Shown: positions 16,526 through 24,842 of the stretch, piece by piece
How positions within the stretch are numbered: the first letter of the stretch is position 1
Layout: every line of letters begins with the position of its first letter
Source of the DNA: a virus
Direction: 5' to 3' (one strand)
Virus record (IMG/VR): IMGVR_UViG_3300032156_000001
Location: 62,001 to 126,000 of that record
DNA length: 64,000 nt
The notes under the pieces: generated by a model
What the model saw: only the letters and a program-made list of their open reading frames with translations
Databases searched by the model: none
What the model was told of the DNA's origin: nothing
Position numbers and translations under genes: made by a program

Positions 16526-17754
16526 TGTTGGAGATGGTTCTGACGAACAACGGCGCGCCCAGCGCGGCCGACGGGCGTGTCATGAACGCCGTGGCGAAGC
16601 TGCTCAAGGCGCATTTGGAACGGCTGGGGCTCTCAAAACAGTGGGCCTGCCGGCTGTTGGAACGCACCGGCGCTGGGGGGAACGAGACGGTCAAGTTCAG
16701 GCACATTGTCAAGGACGCGACCGGCGAGTACCCGGTGTACATGGTCAGGCCGTTCGACAGGGACACGGCCTGGAACGTTAAGGTGTTCCCGCCGCCCGGC
16801 GTGACGTGCAGGAACATCGAGGACATCGAGAAACCCATGGCGACGGCGCCCGCCGTCCCGGCGCCGGCCTCGAAGTACACGGCCTGCCAGATACACAGGG
16901 CCAAGGTGCTGGGCCATCTGTACAGCGGCACGGACTGCCGTGCGCACGGTCTTCGCATCGTCCTCGGCAACGAGGGCGTCGAAGGCTACATACCGTTGGC
17001 GGACATATCGCCGACGTACAACCGGAGGGAACTGGACAAGTATCCCGTGGGCACCGTGATCTCCCGCGTCGCCGTGGCCGATCCGACGCGGAAGCCCATG
17101 CGGTGCACGCTTCATGTGGACGGCCTGGCGAACCCGGACGACTCCAGGGACGTCTTCACGGGCAGGCCCGACAAGGCCGGCGTGCTCAACCTCGCGGGGT
17201 TCACCCGCGACATCGGCAGGACGTACGAACTGCTGGGCGAGCTGAAGACGCTGGCCGAGTGCTGCCGCCCGAAAGGCAGCGGCGACAACCCCGCGATGCC
17301 GCGGATCGACGTGCTCGCGTGCGCCTCGGAGTTCTTCCAGAGGGAATACGGGGCGAAGGTCAGCCCTGTCGGGATAGTCTCCATGCTGACCGGGCTCTGC
17401 AAGGTCGCGGAGCCGATGCTCAGGCGGGTCGCCGACGACTACCAGCTCACGGAGTTCGGCTGGACCGAGCTGGGGGCCCGCGTGGAACAGCGGCAGCCGC
17501 CGCCGGCCGACGGCACGGACGCGCGCGAGGTCTCCGAGCAGCTGAAGGCGGAAGAGGCTGCCGCGGTCGAAGCGTCACCCGGCAAGACGGAGGAACAGGG
17601 CGTGCCGATGCTCAGTCCCGACGATGTGGCGTGGCTGCGCGGGAAAGTCAAGCAGCGCGTCGCGCTGCTGGGCGAGATGGCGCGGATAGACGCCGAGCTG
17701 GCGAGGGTGGACAAGGAGTTGGCGGAGGCGTTCGGCGCGAAGCCGGGCGTGTAA
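16525..17754 (+). CDS. Unknown 409-residue protein
   Basis: The ATG overlaps the previous stop. The N-terminal ~100 residues form a basic alpha/beta segment. Residues ~105-250 look beta-rich and include a stretch that could be an OB/S1-like fold (GYIPLADISP followed by YPVGTVISRVAV). The C-terminus ends in a helical coiled coil. An S1-like RNA-binding domain is a guess from pattern only. Confidence 0.6.
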   Translation: MLEMVLTNNGAPSAADGRVMNAVAKLLKAHLERLGLSKQWACRLLERTGAGGNETVKFRHIVKDATGEYPVYMVRPFDRDTAWNVKVFPPPGVTCRNIEDIEKPMATAPAVPAPASKYTACQIHRAKVLGHLYSGTDCRAHGLRIVLGNEGVEGYIPLADISPTYNRRELDKYPVGTVISRVAVADPTRKPMRCTLHVDGLANPDDSRDVFTGRPDKAGVLNLAGFTRDIGRTYELLGELKTLAECCRPKGSGDNPAMPRIDVLACASEFFQREYGAKVSPVGIVSMLTGLCKVAEPMLRRVADDYQLTEFGWTELGARVEQRQPPPADGTDAREVSEQLKAEEAAAVEASPGKTEEQGVPMLSPDDVAWLRGKVKQRVALLGEMARIDAELARVDKELAEAFGAKPGV

Positions 17755-17782
17755 AGCCGCCGGCGACGGATGAAAAGAGCCA

Positions 17783-18016
17783 ATGATGGCAGAGACTGCC
17801 GTGAAAGAAGCCATACCGAAATGGGTCTGGCGCTGTATGGACTGCCAGACCGTCAGCGAGGATGCCACATCCAGTAGCTTTCACGTCGGCTGCATAGGGC
17901 GACGCGTGCGCGTCAAGCTCCGCGAATTCAGGAAGATGCGCGAGCCGGTCGCGAGCAGGTCCGGCGAGCGCATCTGGGTGCTGAAGAAAGAGTTCAAGGA
18001 CGCAGCGCCGTTCTGA
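17783..18016 (+). CDS. Small Cys-containing protein
   Basis: The 77-residue basic protein has CMDC at about residue 18 and another Cys at about 37, a partial metal-binding pattern. ATG 17783 or 17786 may start it. Its last residues KEFKDAAPF recur as a fragment at 19361-19387, showing a past duplication. A terminator follows. Confidence 0.6.
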   Translation: MMAETAVKEAIPKWVWRCMDCQTVSEDATSSSFHVGCIGRRVRVKLREFRKMREPVASRSGERIWVLKKEFKDAAPF

Positions 18017-18045
18017 CCGCTGACAGGCAGGACAGTCGTTTTCAT

Positions 18046-18077
18046 AGGACCCCGCCATGAGGCGGGGTCCTTCTTTT
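18046..18077 (+). terminator. Intrinsic terminator
   Basis: An 11-bp perfect stem AGGACCCCGCC / GGCGGGGTCCT with an ATGA loop is followed by TCTTTT. It ends the 13.3-18.0 kb unit. Confidence 0.9.
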
Positions 18078-18094
18078 GAAAAGGAGAAAAGACG

Positions 18095-19351
18095 GTGTTG
18101 GAAGACCTGCATGACTTTGCTGAAAAGTGGCTGTCGATTGCCAGAAACACGACGCCTGCCACGCGGAACGAGCTGCTTCGTGCGGGCAGGTGGTTCATGG
18201 ACGTAACCTATGGCTGTTCCTACAGGCCTATCTTCGTCGCCGACTCGCCGTATTCCGCTTATCGCCTTTCGTTGCGGCTGGCCGACAGGCAGGCGGCGCG
18301 CAGGGCGCTGCGCAACCTCCGTATCTCTTTTGACCCCACGACGCGCGCTTACTCGAATCTTCGGGAGGCTATTGCCAGCCAAGAGTCGTCGTGGCGTCAG
18401 CCTATCCGCCAAGACAGCTGGCGGAGACTGTGGCACGAGGCATGGATGAAGACGGGGAAAGCTATCGAGGAAGAGTTGCGCCGGTCGATGCCGTTTTCTT
18501 TCCATGCGGTTCTCGATTGCCGTCGTAAGGCCGAAACTGCTCTCAACAATGGAATTCTCAAGCCCATCCGACGGAGGATTGGGGAGCAGATGTCCTCGGC
18601 GGCATGGTCGCGCGTGGATGAATTCATGGCCGAGCGCGTCGACAAGAAGTCGGCCAAGTTGGCCGAAATCTTTCGGGGCCAGGGTAGTCTGCTGCTCGGC
18701 TGCTTAAGCGACCGTTTGTGCGGCCCTTACCAGTTCAGTTCCGATGGGTGCGCGGCCATCGACTATTGTCGTTCGGTGCTCGGCGTGAGACTGACGAGGG
18801 AGTGGCCCGCGTATAGACGAATGGCCTCGCTTGGCCCCGTGTTCGTGGTGCCGCGCGGGGCGTGCGTCGTGTCGAATCGACCTATAGAGCTGCATTGCAA
18901 CGATGATGGGCTGCACAGGGAAGGCGGTCCGGCTCTCGTGTACGCGGACGGCTGGTGCCTGTGGGCGTTGAATGGCGCGGTCGTCCCGAGGTGGCTGGCC
19001 GAAACCGACGCGGAGAAGATCGACGGCCGTAGCTTGGAGCGGCTGTACCACCCGGATCCACGCAACGATGACGGCCTTTATGCGAACGCGGGTGCCCGGA
19101 GGGAATTCATACGCAAAGTAGGAGTCGATCCGCTGCTTAAGACTTTGGACGCGCGCGTCATCGACTCGCGTGCCGACAAGACGTTGTTATCGGTTAGCTT
19201 CCGCGAAAGGCGCCTGCCGCTATTAAAACAGCCGGGCGCAGCGCCGGGCGACTGGGAATTGAAATTCACCGATTTGTCTTTGCAGGAAGCCTGGAGCTCT
19301 AGCTGCTGGCGGATACTTGAGGAGAGACCGAGCCGGCCAGAGGACGAATGA
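18095..19351 (+). CDS. DUF6745-containing protein
   Basis: The 418-residue protein uses GTG 18095 after AAAGGAGAAAAG. Residues ~265-300 match the DUF6745 pattern: HCNDDGLHREGGPAL, then YADGWCLWALNGAVVP. The rest is helical and Arg-rich. DUF6745 proteins are large uncharacterised proteins of Actinobacteria and phages. Codon use looks slightly less GC-biased than in neighbours, hinting at separate ancestry. Confidence 0.6.
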   Translation: MLEDLHDFAEKWLSIARNTTPATRNELLRAGRWFMDVTYGCSYRPIFVADSPYSAYRLSLRLADRQAARRALRNLRISFDPTTRAYSNLREAIASQESSWRQPIRQDSWRRLWHEAWMKTGKAIEEELRRSMPFSFHAVLDCRRKAETALNNGILKPIRRRIGEQMSSAAWSRVDEFMAERVDKKSAKLAEIFRGQGSLLLGCLSDRLCGPYQFSSDGCAAIDYCRSVLGVRLTREWPAYRRMASLGPVFVVPRGACVVSNRPIELHCNDDGLHREGGPALVYADGWCLWALNGAVVPRWLAETDAEKIDGRSLERLYHPDPRNDDGLYANAGARREFIRKVGVDPLLKTLDARVIDSRADKTLLSVSFRERRLPLLKQPGAAPGDWELKFTDLSLQEAWSSSCWRILEERPSRPEDE

Positions 19352-19360
19352 AGGGAGAAA

Positions 19361-19387
19361 GAGTTCAAGGATGTGGCGCCGTTCTGA
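19361..19387 (+). pseudogene. Duplicated C-terminal fragment of the 17783-18016 gene
   Basis: The sequence encodes KEFKDVAPF followed by TGA and then ACCGG, closely matching the end of the upstream 77-residue gene (KEFKDAAPF, TGACCG). No start or preceding coding sequence accompanies it. It is best read as a duplication relic left between the DUF6745 gene and the helicase-ligase promoter. Confidence 0.5.
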
Positions 19388-19408
19388 CCGGCGGTACGGC
19401 TGGTTTGC

Positions 19409-19437
19409 TTGCCGCGCGCCTCCGGCGGGGTTATGAT
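19409..19437 (+). promoter_or_regulatory. Sigma-70-like promoter of the helicase-ligase gene
   Basis: The -35 TTGCCG (19409-19414) and -10 TATGAT (19432-19437) are 17 bases apart. The ATG at 19455 follows 18 bases after the -10, so the leader is very short. The same form recurs at 36808-36836. Confidence 0.65.
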
Positions 19438-19454
19438 GCCCGCCGGAGGCGCGC
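19414..19454. promoter_or_regulatory. 16-bp inverted repeat over -10 box and RBS
   Basis: The perfect 16-bp arms GCGCGCCTCCGGCGGG (19414-19429) and its reverse complement (19439-19454) flank a 9-base centre that contains the -10 box. The right arm also contains the GGAGG ribosome-binding site at 19445-19449 and abuts the ATG. It could be an operator. It could also be an RNA hairpin masking the RBS in any transcript that reads through from upstream. Confidence 0.6.
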
Positions 19455-22400
19455 ATGCACGCGGGCGAGATCGCACGCATACTGAAGGCGGCGGCATTGA
19501 AGAAGGACGTCGAGCTCCAGCCGCAGCAGGAGCGCGTTGTCGAGCGCCTGCGGCGAGAGCCCGCCGTCCTTGCCTACCATCAGTTGGGGGCCGGCAAGAC
19601 GCTGGCGGCCATAGCAGCCGGCGAGGAGACCGAGGGCCCCAAGGAAGTCGTCGTCCCCGCGGCCCTGCGGGAGAACTTCCGCAAGGAACTCAACAAGTTC
19701 ATCTCCCGTCCGAAGGGTTACGCCATCAAGTCGTACCAGGCGGCCAGCAGCGGCGGCATGGATCCCGCCGCGCTGACGATCTTCGATGAGGCCCACCGGA
19801 TGGGTTCGGAGGGCACGATCTCCAGCCATCTGCCGGAGCAGGCGTCCGGCAAGCTGCTGTTCCTGACCGGCACGCCGATCCGCAATGAGCCCGCCGAGCT
19901 GGTCCCCCTCCTGAAGGCGCTTGGCAAGGGGCGGAAGCCGCCCGCCACGGCGAAGGCCTTCGAGGAGCAGTTCGTAGCTAAGAAAAGCCCGTGGCCCGGT
20001 CTGTGGGCGTACCTCAAGGGCGTCAGGCCCGGCCCGGTAGAATCGCTGGCCAACAAGGATAAGCTGGTCAGGCTCCTCAAGGGCCGCGTGGACTACTGGC
20101 CCGCCAGGGGCGAGTTCCCCTCCGTTGAGCACGAGCACGTCACGGTGGACATGTCGCCGGACCAGAGCCGCGTCTACGAGGGCGTGATGCGGACGAACCC
20201 CATCCTGGCGTACAAGATCGTGCACAATCTCCCGCCCACGAAGGCCGAGGCCACGCAGCTCAACGCGTTCCTTGCCGCCGCGCGGCAGGTGTCCAACAAC
20301 CCCAAGGCGTTCAGCACGAAGCTGGACAGGCCGGCGATAGAGTATTCGCCGAAGCTCCAGCGCATGGCGGCCGACCTGCAGGAGGGATTCCAGAAGGACC
20401 CGCACTTCAAGGCGTTGGTCTACTCGAACTACCTGGAGGGCGGCATCCTCCCGTTCGCTGAGCACCTGGCCAAGCTGAAGATCCCGTACGCGCTCTTCCA
20501 CGGCCAGATGGACGACGCGGACAGGAAGAAGGTGGTCAACCAGTACAACACCGGCAAGGCGAAGGTGCTTCTCGTGTCCGGCGCGGGCAGTGAGGGGCTG
20601 GACCTGAAGGGCACGAAGATGGTCCAGCTCATGGAGCCGCACTGGAATGCGGCCAGGCTGCAGCAGGTCGTCGGGCGCGCGGCCAGGCACCAAAGCCACA
20701 GCCAGCTGCCGCCGGATGAACGGAAGGTCGTCGTCAGGCACTACTTCTCCAAGCCGGCGCCGACGCTGGGCAGCCGCGCGCTGAAGTGGGTCGGCATAGG
20801 CAGCAAGCCGATGGGCGCCGACGAATACCTGCAGAACCTCTCCGAGCAGAAGCAGCGGCTGATAGACCAGTTCCTGTCCGTGCTGAAACAGGTCGGCAGC
20901 GAGCCCGTGAAGGCCGCGATGGATCCCGAAGTCATCGCTCGCTACCCGAGGTACGCCGCACAGGTCAAGTCGATGGGGCAGGCCGCGCGTGCGGAATTGG
21001 CCGCCGGCAACCGCGCCGCGCTGGCCGCCGCGCTAAGAAGCGTGCGGGCGATGTTCCGGCCGAACCTGATGCTCGGGCAGTACGTGTCGGGGCACAGCCT
21101 TTCGACTGGCGGACGGATTTCCAAGGCCTTGGAAACTCCTGCGACGAAGCTGGCTGCCGGCTCGCGGCTCGTGAAGATGGGCGTCAATAGGGCCAGGCTG
21201 CTGCTGGTGCTGGCCAAGCGCTCCGACTTCGCGCCCGGCTTGCCCGATCCGACCCGGTTCGGCGATCCCACCAAGCTGCCGATCGGCGTGCCGATGCCGT
21301 TCGTAGTGCAGCGGCATGAGGCCCGCAGGGCCGGAACCCACTACGACGTCAGGTTCGGGCCGGATAATCTCTTCAGCTGGGCTACCAAGCACGAATTGCC
21401 GGAGCCGGGCAAGAAACGCATGTTATATGCCCAACCGCTCCACCGTGGCTCGTATGCACGTTGGGAGGGGGATATCGTTGGGTACGGCGCAGGCCACGTT
21501 TCCACCAAGGATTACGGGTCCATTTTGGTAACGAAGGCCGAACCGAACCAGATCAATATCGTCCTGCTTCACCACAAGTACCCGGAATATTTCTCGCTGA
21601 TCCGCCAGAGCGGCCCGCCGGCCAATCCTAGGACGCCGCGTGAGGCCAAGATGCAGGGCGGCAACTGGCTGATGGTGAACACCACGCCGATGGTGGCGGC
21701 CAAGTTCATGGGGGCCAAGACGCCGCAGGAGGCCGGGCTTGATAAGCCCAAGTACACCTCCGTGCCGGCAGCGGAAGTGGACAAGCTGTTCAATCCTAAC
21801 TACTTGGTGCAAGCGAAGATAGACGGCGGCAGTGCCCTGTTCCATCTGCTGGAGGACAAGATCGAGGCAATCTCCTACCGTACGGCCAAGGACGAGCGGC
21901 CGATCATTCACACGTATAGGGTCTTCGGTCCTGGCGGCGCGACATACAAGAAGAAGCTGCCGCGTGAATTGATCGGAAGTATATTGAGGGGCGAGGTCTA
22001 CGGAACGAAAAAAAACCAAGCGATTCCCCCACAGGAGTTAGGAGGTCTGCTGAACGCCTCCATCCAGAAGTCGCTGGCGACCCAGAAAGAGCACGGCGTG
22101 CACATGCGTGTGGCCCTGTTCGACTTGGTGCGTGCGGGCGAGCTGCCTGTCGGCCAGCTTGGCGCCTCGGAGCGTCAGAAGCGCCTGGAAGCGCTGATGC
22201 CGTATTTGCCCGGCCAGTTCGAGCTCCCCGAGACGGCGGCCTCTCCTGAGGCCGCCAAGGCCCTGTGGCAACGTATTTCGACCGGGGGGCACCAACTGAC
22301 CGGGGAAGGCATTGTGGCGTGGCCACAGGCCCCTGGAAAGCCTCCGATCAAGGCCAAGCTGCGGCCTGAGGCCGACGTGTGGATCAGGCGCATCCTGCCC

Positions 22401-23495
22401 ATGGAGAGCGAGACCCGAAAGGACGAGGCCGGCGGCTTCGAGTACAGCTTGGGGCCGGAACCTGACTCTCCCGTAGTCGGCCGTATTGGTTCGGGCTTCG
22501 ACACGGACGCGCGCCAGGACATGTTGAAGAACCCCGACTTGTGGCTTGGCCGCATGGCCAGGATCCAGTCGCAGGGCCAGTTCCCCGAGTCCGGCGCACA
22601 CAGGGCGCCGGTGTTCATCGCGCGTCACGAGGATTACCCCGCCACGAAAGCCGGTCAGTCGCTGCCCGGGAGCTTTATGAACCCGCGTGAGATGGATGCG
22701 AACAAGCCTGCCCCGCCGAAACCCGACCGCTCTGCCGCCAACGCGCTTGGCTGGGGCGCGCTGGGCGCGACGGCGCTAAGTTTCCTGGGACAGCGGGGTT
22801 TGCGGTGGCTGGCCAGGCACGCGGCCAAGGCGGAACAGCCGGTCGCGCCGACGCACATAGGCCAGCTGATCGGGGCGGAGCGGGCCGATCCGATTCCCCG
22901 TTACTACATGGACGACGATACCGCGAAGGCGCTCGGGCTGCACGGCAACGCTGCCTTCGTGCCCGGCTGGCTGAAGGAATCGTTGCGGCCGGTAGGCCAT
23001 GAAGCGCCGGCGGCCCAGAGGGCGCTGCAGACTGCACACAGGCTGACGGACCCCAAGCGGGGTCTTATCCTGGTGCCCAAGCGCGTCGCGCCCAGCCTGC
23101 TCGCCCACGAGATGGGGCACGCCACGGGGGACAGCCCCGGCAAGTGGCGGTCTTTGCTGGGGTTGGGGCTCCATGTGCTGGCGCCTATTGGCGCCGGCGT
23201 GGCCGGGCTGGCGGTATCTACCACCAACAGATCGGCTATCAGTTCTGCGTTGCGCTCCGCGCTAATAGGCGGGGGCGTAGGCCTGGCTGCCAACATACCG
23301 ACGCTTTATGAGGAAGCGCGGGCTACCCGTAGGGCCAGGCGCGGCATGGAACGTACCGGCCTGACGGAAGAAGCCCGTGGCAAGGCGAAATCTACTCTGC
23401 GCAGGGCCTACCTGACGTACATCTTCAGCGCACTTGCGCCGTCCGTGGCGGGGTCGCTGTTAGGCACCTCGCTGCGCGCGGCACTACAGCCGTGA
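19455..23495 (+). CDS. SF2 helicase - LigD-type phosphoesterase - DNA ligase - metallopeptidase fusion
   Basis: One 1346-residue frame shows four parts. Residues ~1-430 are an SF2/Snf2-like helicase (GAGKT with K48, DEAH at 111-114, LTGTP, QVVGRAAR). Residues ~600-720 match the LigD 3'-phosphoesterase (H621, H629, D631, R633 in HEARRAGTHYDVR). Residues ~765-1040 are an ATP-dependent ligase (KIDGG with nucleotidyl K788, GEVYG, GEGIVAWP, KAKLRP). Residues ~1130-1346 carry HEMGH (H1218, E1219, H1222) and hydrophobic segments typical of a membrane zinc peptidase. Helicase, end-cleaning and ligation in one chain fit DNA end repair. The peptidase could release or anchor the enzyme, which is inference. 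It has its own promoter. Confidence 0.8.
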   Translation: MHAGEIARILKAAALKKDVELQPQQERVVERLRREPAVLAYHQLGAGKTLAAIAAGEETEGPKEVVVPAALRENFRKELNKFISRPKGYAIKSYQAASSGGMDPAALTIFDEAHRMGSEGTISSHLPEQASGKLLFLTGTPIRNEPAELVPLLKALGKGRKPPATAKAFEEQFVAKKSPWPGLWAYLKGVRPGPVESLANKDKLVRLLKGRVDYWPARGEFPSVEHEHVTVDMSPDQSRVYEGVMRTNPILAYKIVHNLPPTKAEATQLNAFLAAARQVSNNPKAFSTKLDRPAIEYSPKLQRMAADLQEGFQKDPHFKALVYSNYLEGGILPFAEHLAKLKIPYALFHGQMDDADRKKVVNQYNTGKAKVLLVSGAGSEGLDLKGTKMVQLMEPHWNAARLQQVVGRAARHQSHSQLPPDERKVVVRHYFSKPAPTLGSRALKWVGIGSKPMGADEYLQNLSEQKQRLIDQFLSVLKQVGSEPVKAAMDPEVIARYPRYAAQVKSMGQAARAELAAGNRAALAAALRSVRAMFRPNLMLGQYVSGHSLSTGGRISKALETPATKLAAGSRLVKMGVNRARLLLVLAKRSDFAPGLPDPTRFGDPTKLPIGVPMPFVVQRHEARRAGTHYDVRFGPDNLFSWATKHELPEPGKKRMLYAQPLHRGSYARWEGDIVGYGAGHVSTKDYGSILVTKAEPNQINIVLLHHKYPEYFSLIRQSGPPANPRTPREAKMQGGNWLMVNTTPMVAAKFMGAKTPQEAGLDKPKYTSVPAAEVDKLFNPNYLVQAKIDGGSALFHLLEDKIEAISYRTAKDERPIIHTYRVFGPGGATYKKKLPRELIGSILRGEVYGTKKNQAIPPQELGGLLNASIQKSLATQKEHGVHMRVALFDLVRAGELPVGQLGASERQKRLEALMPYLPGQFELPETAASPEAAKALWQRISTGGHQLTGEGIVAWPQAPGKPPIKAKLRPEADVWIRRILPMESETRKDEAGGFEYSLGPEPDSPVVGRIGSGFDTDARQDMLKNPDLWLGRMARIQSQGQFPESGAHRAPVFIARHEDYPATKAGQSLPGSFMNPREMDANKPAPPKPDRSAANALGWGALGATALSFLGQRGLRWLARHAAKAEQPVAPTHIGQLIGAERADPIPRYYMDDDTAKALGLHGNAAFVPGWLKESLRPVGHEAPAAQRALQTAHRLTDPKRGLILVPKRVAPSLLAHEMGHATGDSPGKWRSLLGLGLHVLAPIGAGVAGLAVSTTNRSAISSALRSALIGGGVGLAANIPTLYEEARATRRARRGMERTGLTEEARGKAKSTLRRAYLTYIFSALAPSVAGSLLGTSLRAALQP
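21118..21135. repeat. Dispersed palindrome, copy 2 (inside a gene)
   Basis: This is a perfect copy of TTTCCAAGGCCTTGGAAA lying inside the helicase-ligase frame, encoding part of an Ile-Ser-Lys-Ala-Leu-Glu-Thr segment in a linker between helicase and phosphoesterase regions. Its retention inside coding sequence points to selection on the DNA or to a mobile short element. Confidence 0.85.
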
Positions 23496-23512
23496 CAGCG
23501 CAGCCAGCCATG

Positions 23513-23614
23513 CCGTAAGAACCAATGGGTGCGAGCGAGACACACCTCCAGTGCGAACCAGAACATGTGATCGAGCCAACGGCCAAGCGTGAACCACATT
23601 CCCTGAGCGGGTTA
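23513..23614. repeat. 36-bp two-box repeat, outlier mini-array
   Basis: Between the helicase-ligase stop and the next gene lie two full units and part-units of the 36-bp repeat: box A forms GAGCGAGACA and GATCGAGCCA, box B forms GCGAACCA and GTGAACCA at the same offsets as in the main arrays. It lies 5.7 kb upstream of the main block and shows that the element can occupy separate gaps. Confidence 0.8.
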
Positions 23615-23643
23615 CTGCCGGCACAACGCCGAAAGGAGACGCG

Positions 23644-23847
23644 ATGAACGAAGCGATCGAGAAGCGCGAGGAGGGCGGCATACCGTTCCTGTGCCGCGTG
23701 GGATGGCACAAGTGGACCAAGTGGGAGCACCACGCCGACGGTCGGATGACGAACACAAGCACCGGGGGCGGCTGCCATACCGTGACGCAGAAGCGTCGGT
23801 GCGTGGGCTGTGGGTTTCAGCAGTACGAGCTGACGCACATCTTCTGA
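23644..23847 (+). CDS. Small Cys/His protein (DUF1660-like)
   Basis: The 67-residue product has CRVGWHKW at residues ~17-24 and QKRRCVGCGF near the end, the pattern of small phage DUF1660-type zinc proteins. ATG 23644 follows AAAGGAG. The function of the family is unknown. Confidence 0.6.
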   Translation: MNEAIEKREEGGIPFLCRVGWHKWTKWEHHADGRMTNTSTGGGCHTVTQKRRCVGCGFQQYELTHIF

Positions 23848-23866
23848 TCGGGCAAAGGAGGCCAGG

Positions 23867-24154
23867 ATGGAGCTGAAGAAGCTGATCGACGCAGCCAACG
23901 CCGCGTACCCGGACGACCTGATTCGGCGGTACGAGGAGGGCAGGACAGGGAACTTGGGCGACACCCTGGCCAAGTTTATCCTCCTGGAGCTTGAGGAAAC
24001 TTTCGACCCCGATGCGACCGACGAGAAGCAGGTCGAGACGGCCGCGCGCGCCATGGAGACGGCGGAAGGCGAGCTGGCCAAGGTCAGGAAAGCCATCGAG
24101 GCGCTTAGGCCCATGCAAAACGGAAAGGAGACCGGTCATGACGACTGCAGTTAA
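23867..24154 (+). CDS. Unknown 95-residue acidic protein
   Basis: ATG 23867 follows AAAGGAGGCCAGG. The protein is acidic and predicted helical, with a likely coiled-coil C-terminal half. No family is recognised. Its end overlaps the next start by 17 bases. Confidence 0.65.
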   Translation: MELKKLIDAANAAYPDDLIRRYEEGRTGNLGDTLAKFILLELEETFDPDATDEKQVETAARAMETAEGELAKVRKAIEALRPMQNGKETGHDDCS

Positions 24155-24467
24155 GGCGAAGGGGCACGCGCTGGGCAGGCTGGTAGCGACGCCCGCGGCG
24201 CTGGCGGCGATCCGTGAGAGCGTCAAGGATTCCGAGCATGCGGAGGAGCTGGCGCAGGCGAAACTGATGGAGCTGGCCGGCAGGCACTGCCGCGGCGACT
24301 GGGGCGACGTGCCGGCCGACGACGCCAAGCAGAACGACGCGTCGGCAAAGGCCGGCGTGGACGCCATGATCCTGTCGAGCTACAAGTTGGCGGACGGCAC
24401 GAAGATATGGGTCATCACGGATGCGGGCGGGGCGACCACGACCGTCCTGCTGCCGGACGACTACTGA
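24138..24467 (+). CDS. Plasmid/phage-related small protein
   Basis: The 109-residue product carries GDWGDVPADDAKQND followed by a Lys-Ile-Trp-Val-Ile-Thr-Asp...Thr-Thr-Val-Leu-Leu-Pro ending. This is the pattern of a small family common on plasmids and phages of GC-rich bacteria. No biochemical role is established. ATG 24138 follows AAAGGAG. Confidence 0.65.
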   Translation: MTTAVKAKGHALGRLVATPAALAAIRESVKDSEHAEELAQAKLMELAGRHCRGDWGDVPADDAKQNDASAKAGVDAMILSSYKLADGTKIWVITDAGGATTTVLLPDDY

Positions 24468-24470
24468 GCC

Positions 24471-24492
24471 GAATCGGGACATGACCCGATTC
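24471..24492 (+). promoter_or_regulatory. Hairpin with GGG-ACATGA-CCC core, copy 1
   Basis: An 8-bp stem GAATCGGG / CCCGATTC encloses the loop ACATGA, 14 bases before the ATG of the next gene. A second hairpin with the same loop but a different compensated stem lies at 26533-26552. This suggests an RNA element in the leader, though with no T-run it is not a terminator. Confidence 0.5.
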
Positions 24493-24506
24493 AACGGAGG
24501 TGCGGA

Positions 24507-24842
24507 ATGGGGCTGACTTGGTTCAGGGTGGAGGACGGCAGGCCGTGGCCGGCGCTCGTCTGCGATGTCTGCGGCCGTCGGATCGAGCAAGATAAGCATC
24601 AAGGACTGGCGCGGCTTCTTCCTGACGGCAAGGTGCAGTTGGTGCACAAGACTTACGGGGGCAGGGCTTGCGACCCCGACGACCTGACCGAAGAGGGCGG
24701 CTGGATGGAACTGAATGAGTTCTTCGGCTACGTGGCGTGCGCTGCGGGATTAACTCCCAAGAGCTGGCCATCGCGGCGGGACTTGCAGTATCTGCCGCCG
24801 GGAAAGGAGGAGGACACATGCCGTGGCCGCAAGGAAGGCTGA
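24507..24842 (+). CDS. Unknown protein with CxxC
   Basis: The 111-residue protein has CDVCGRR at residues ~19-25 and further Cys residues at ~52 and ~77, so it may hold a metal. ATG 24507 follows GGAGGTGCGG. It overlaps the next gene by 25 bases. Confidence 0.6.
   Translation: MGLTWFRVEDGRPWPALVCDVCGRRIEQDKHQGLARLLPDGKVQLVHKTYGGRACDPDDLTEEGGWMELNEFFGYVACAAGLTPKSWPSRRDLQYLPPGKEEDTCRGRKEG

Noticed and set aside
22010-22016. A AAA AAC slippery heptamer inside the ligase domain of the fusion gene
   Set aside because: The heptamer is in the right frame for -1 shifting, but I see no clear downstream stimulatory structure and the shift would remove ligase motifs IV and V, so chance is more likely.
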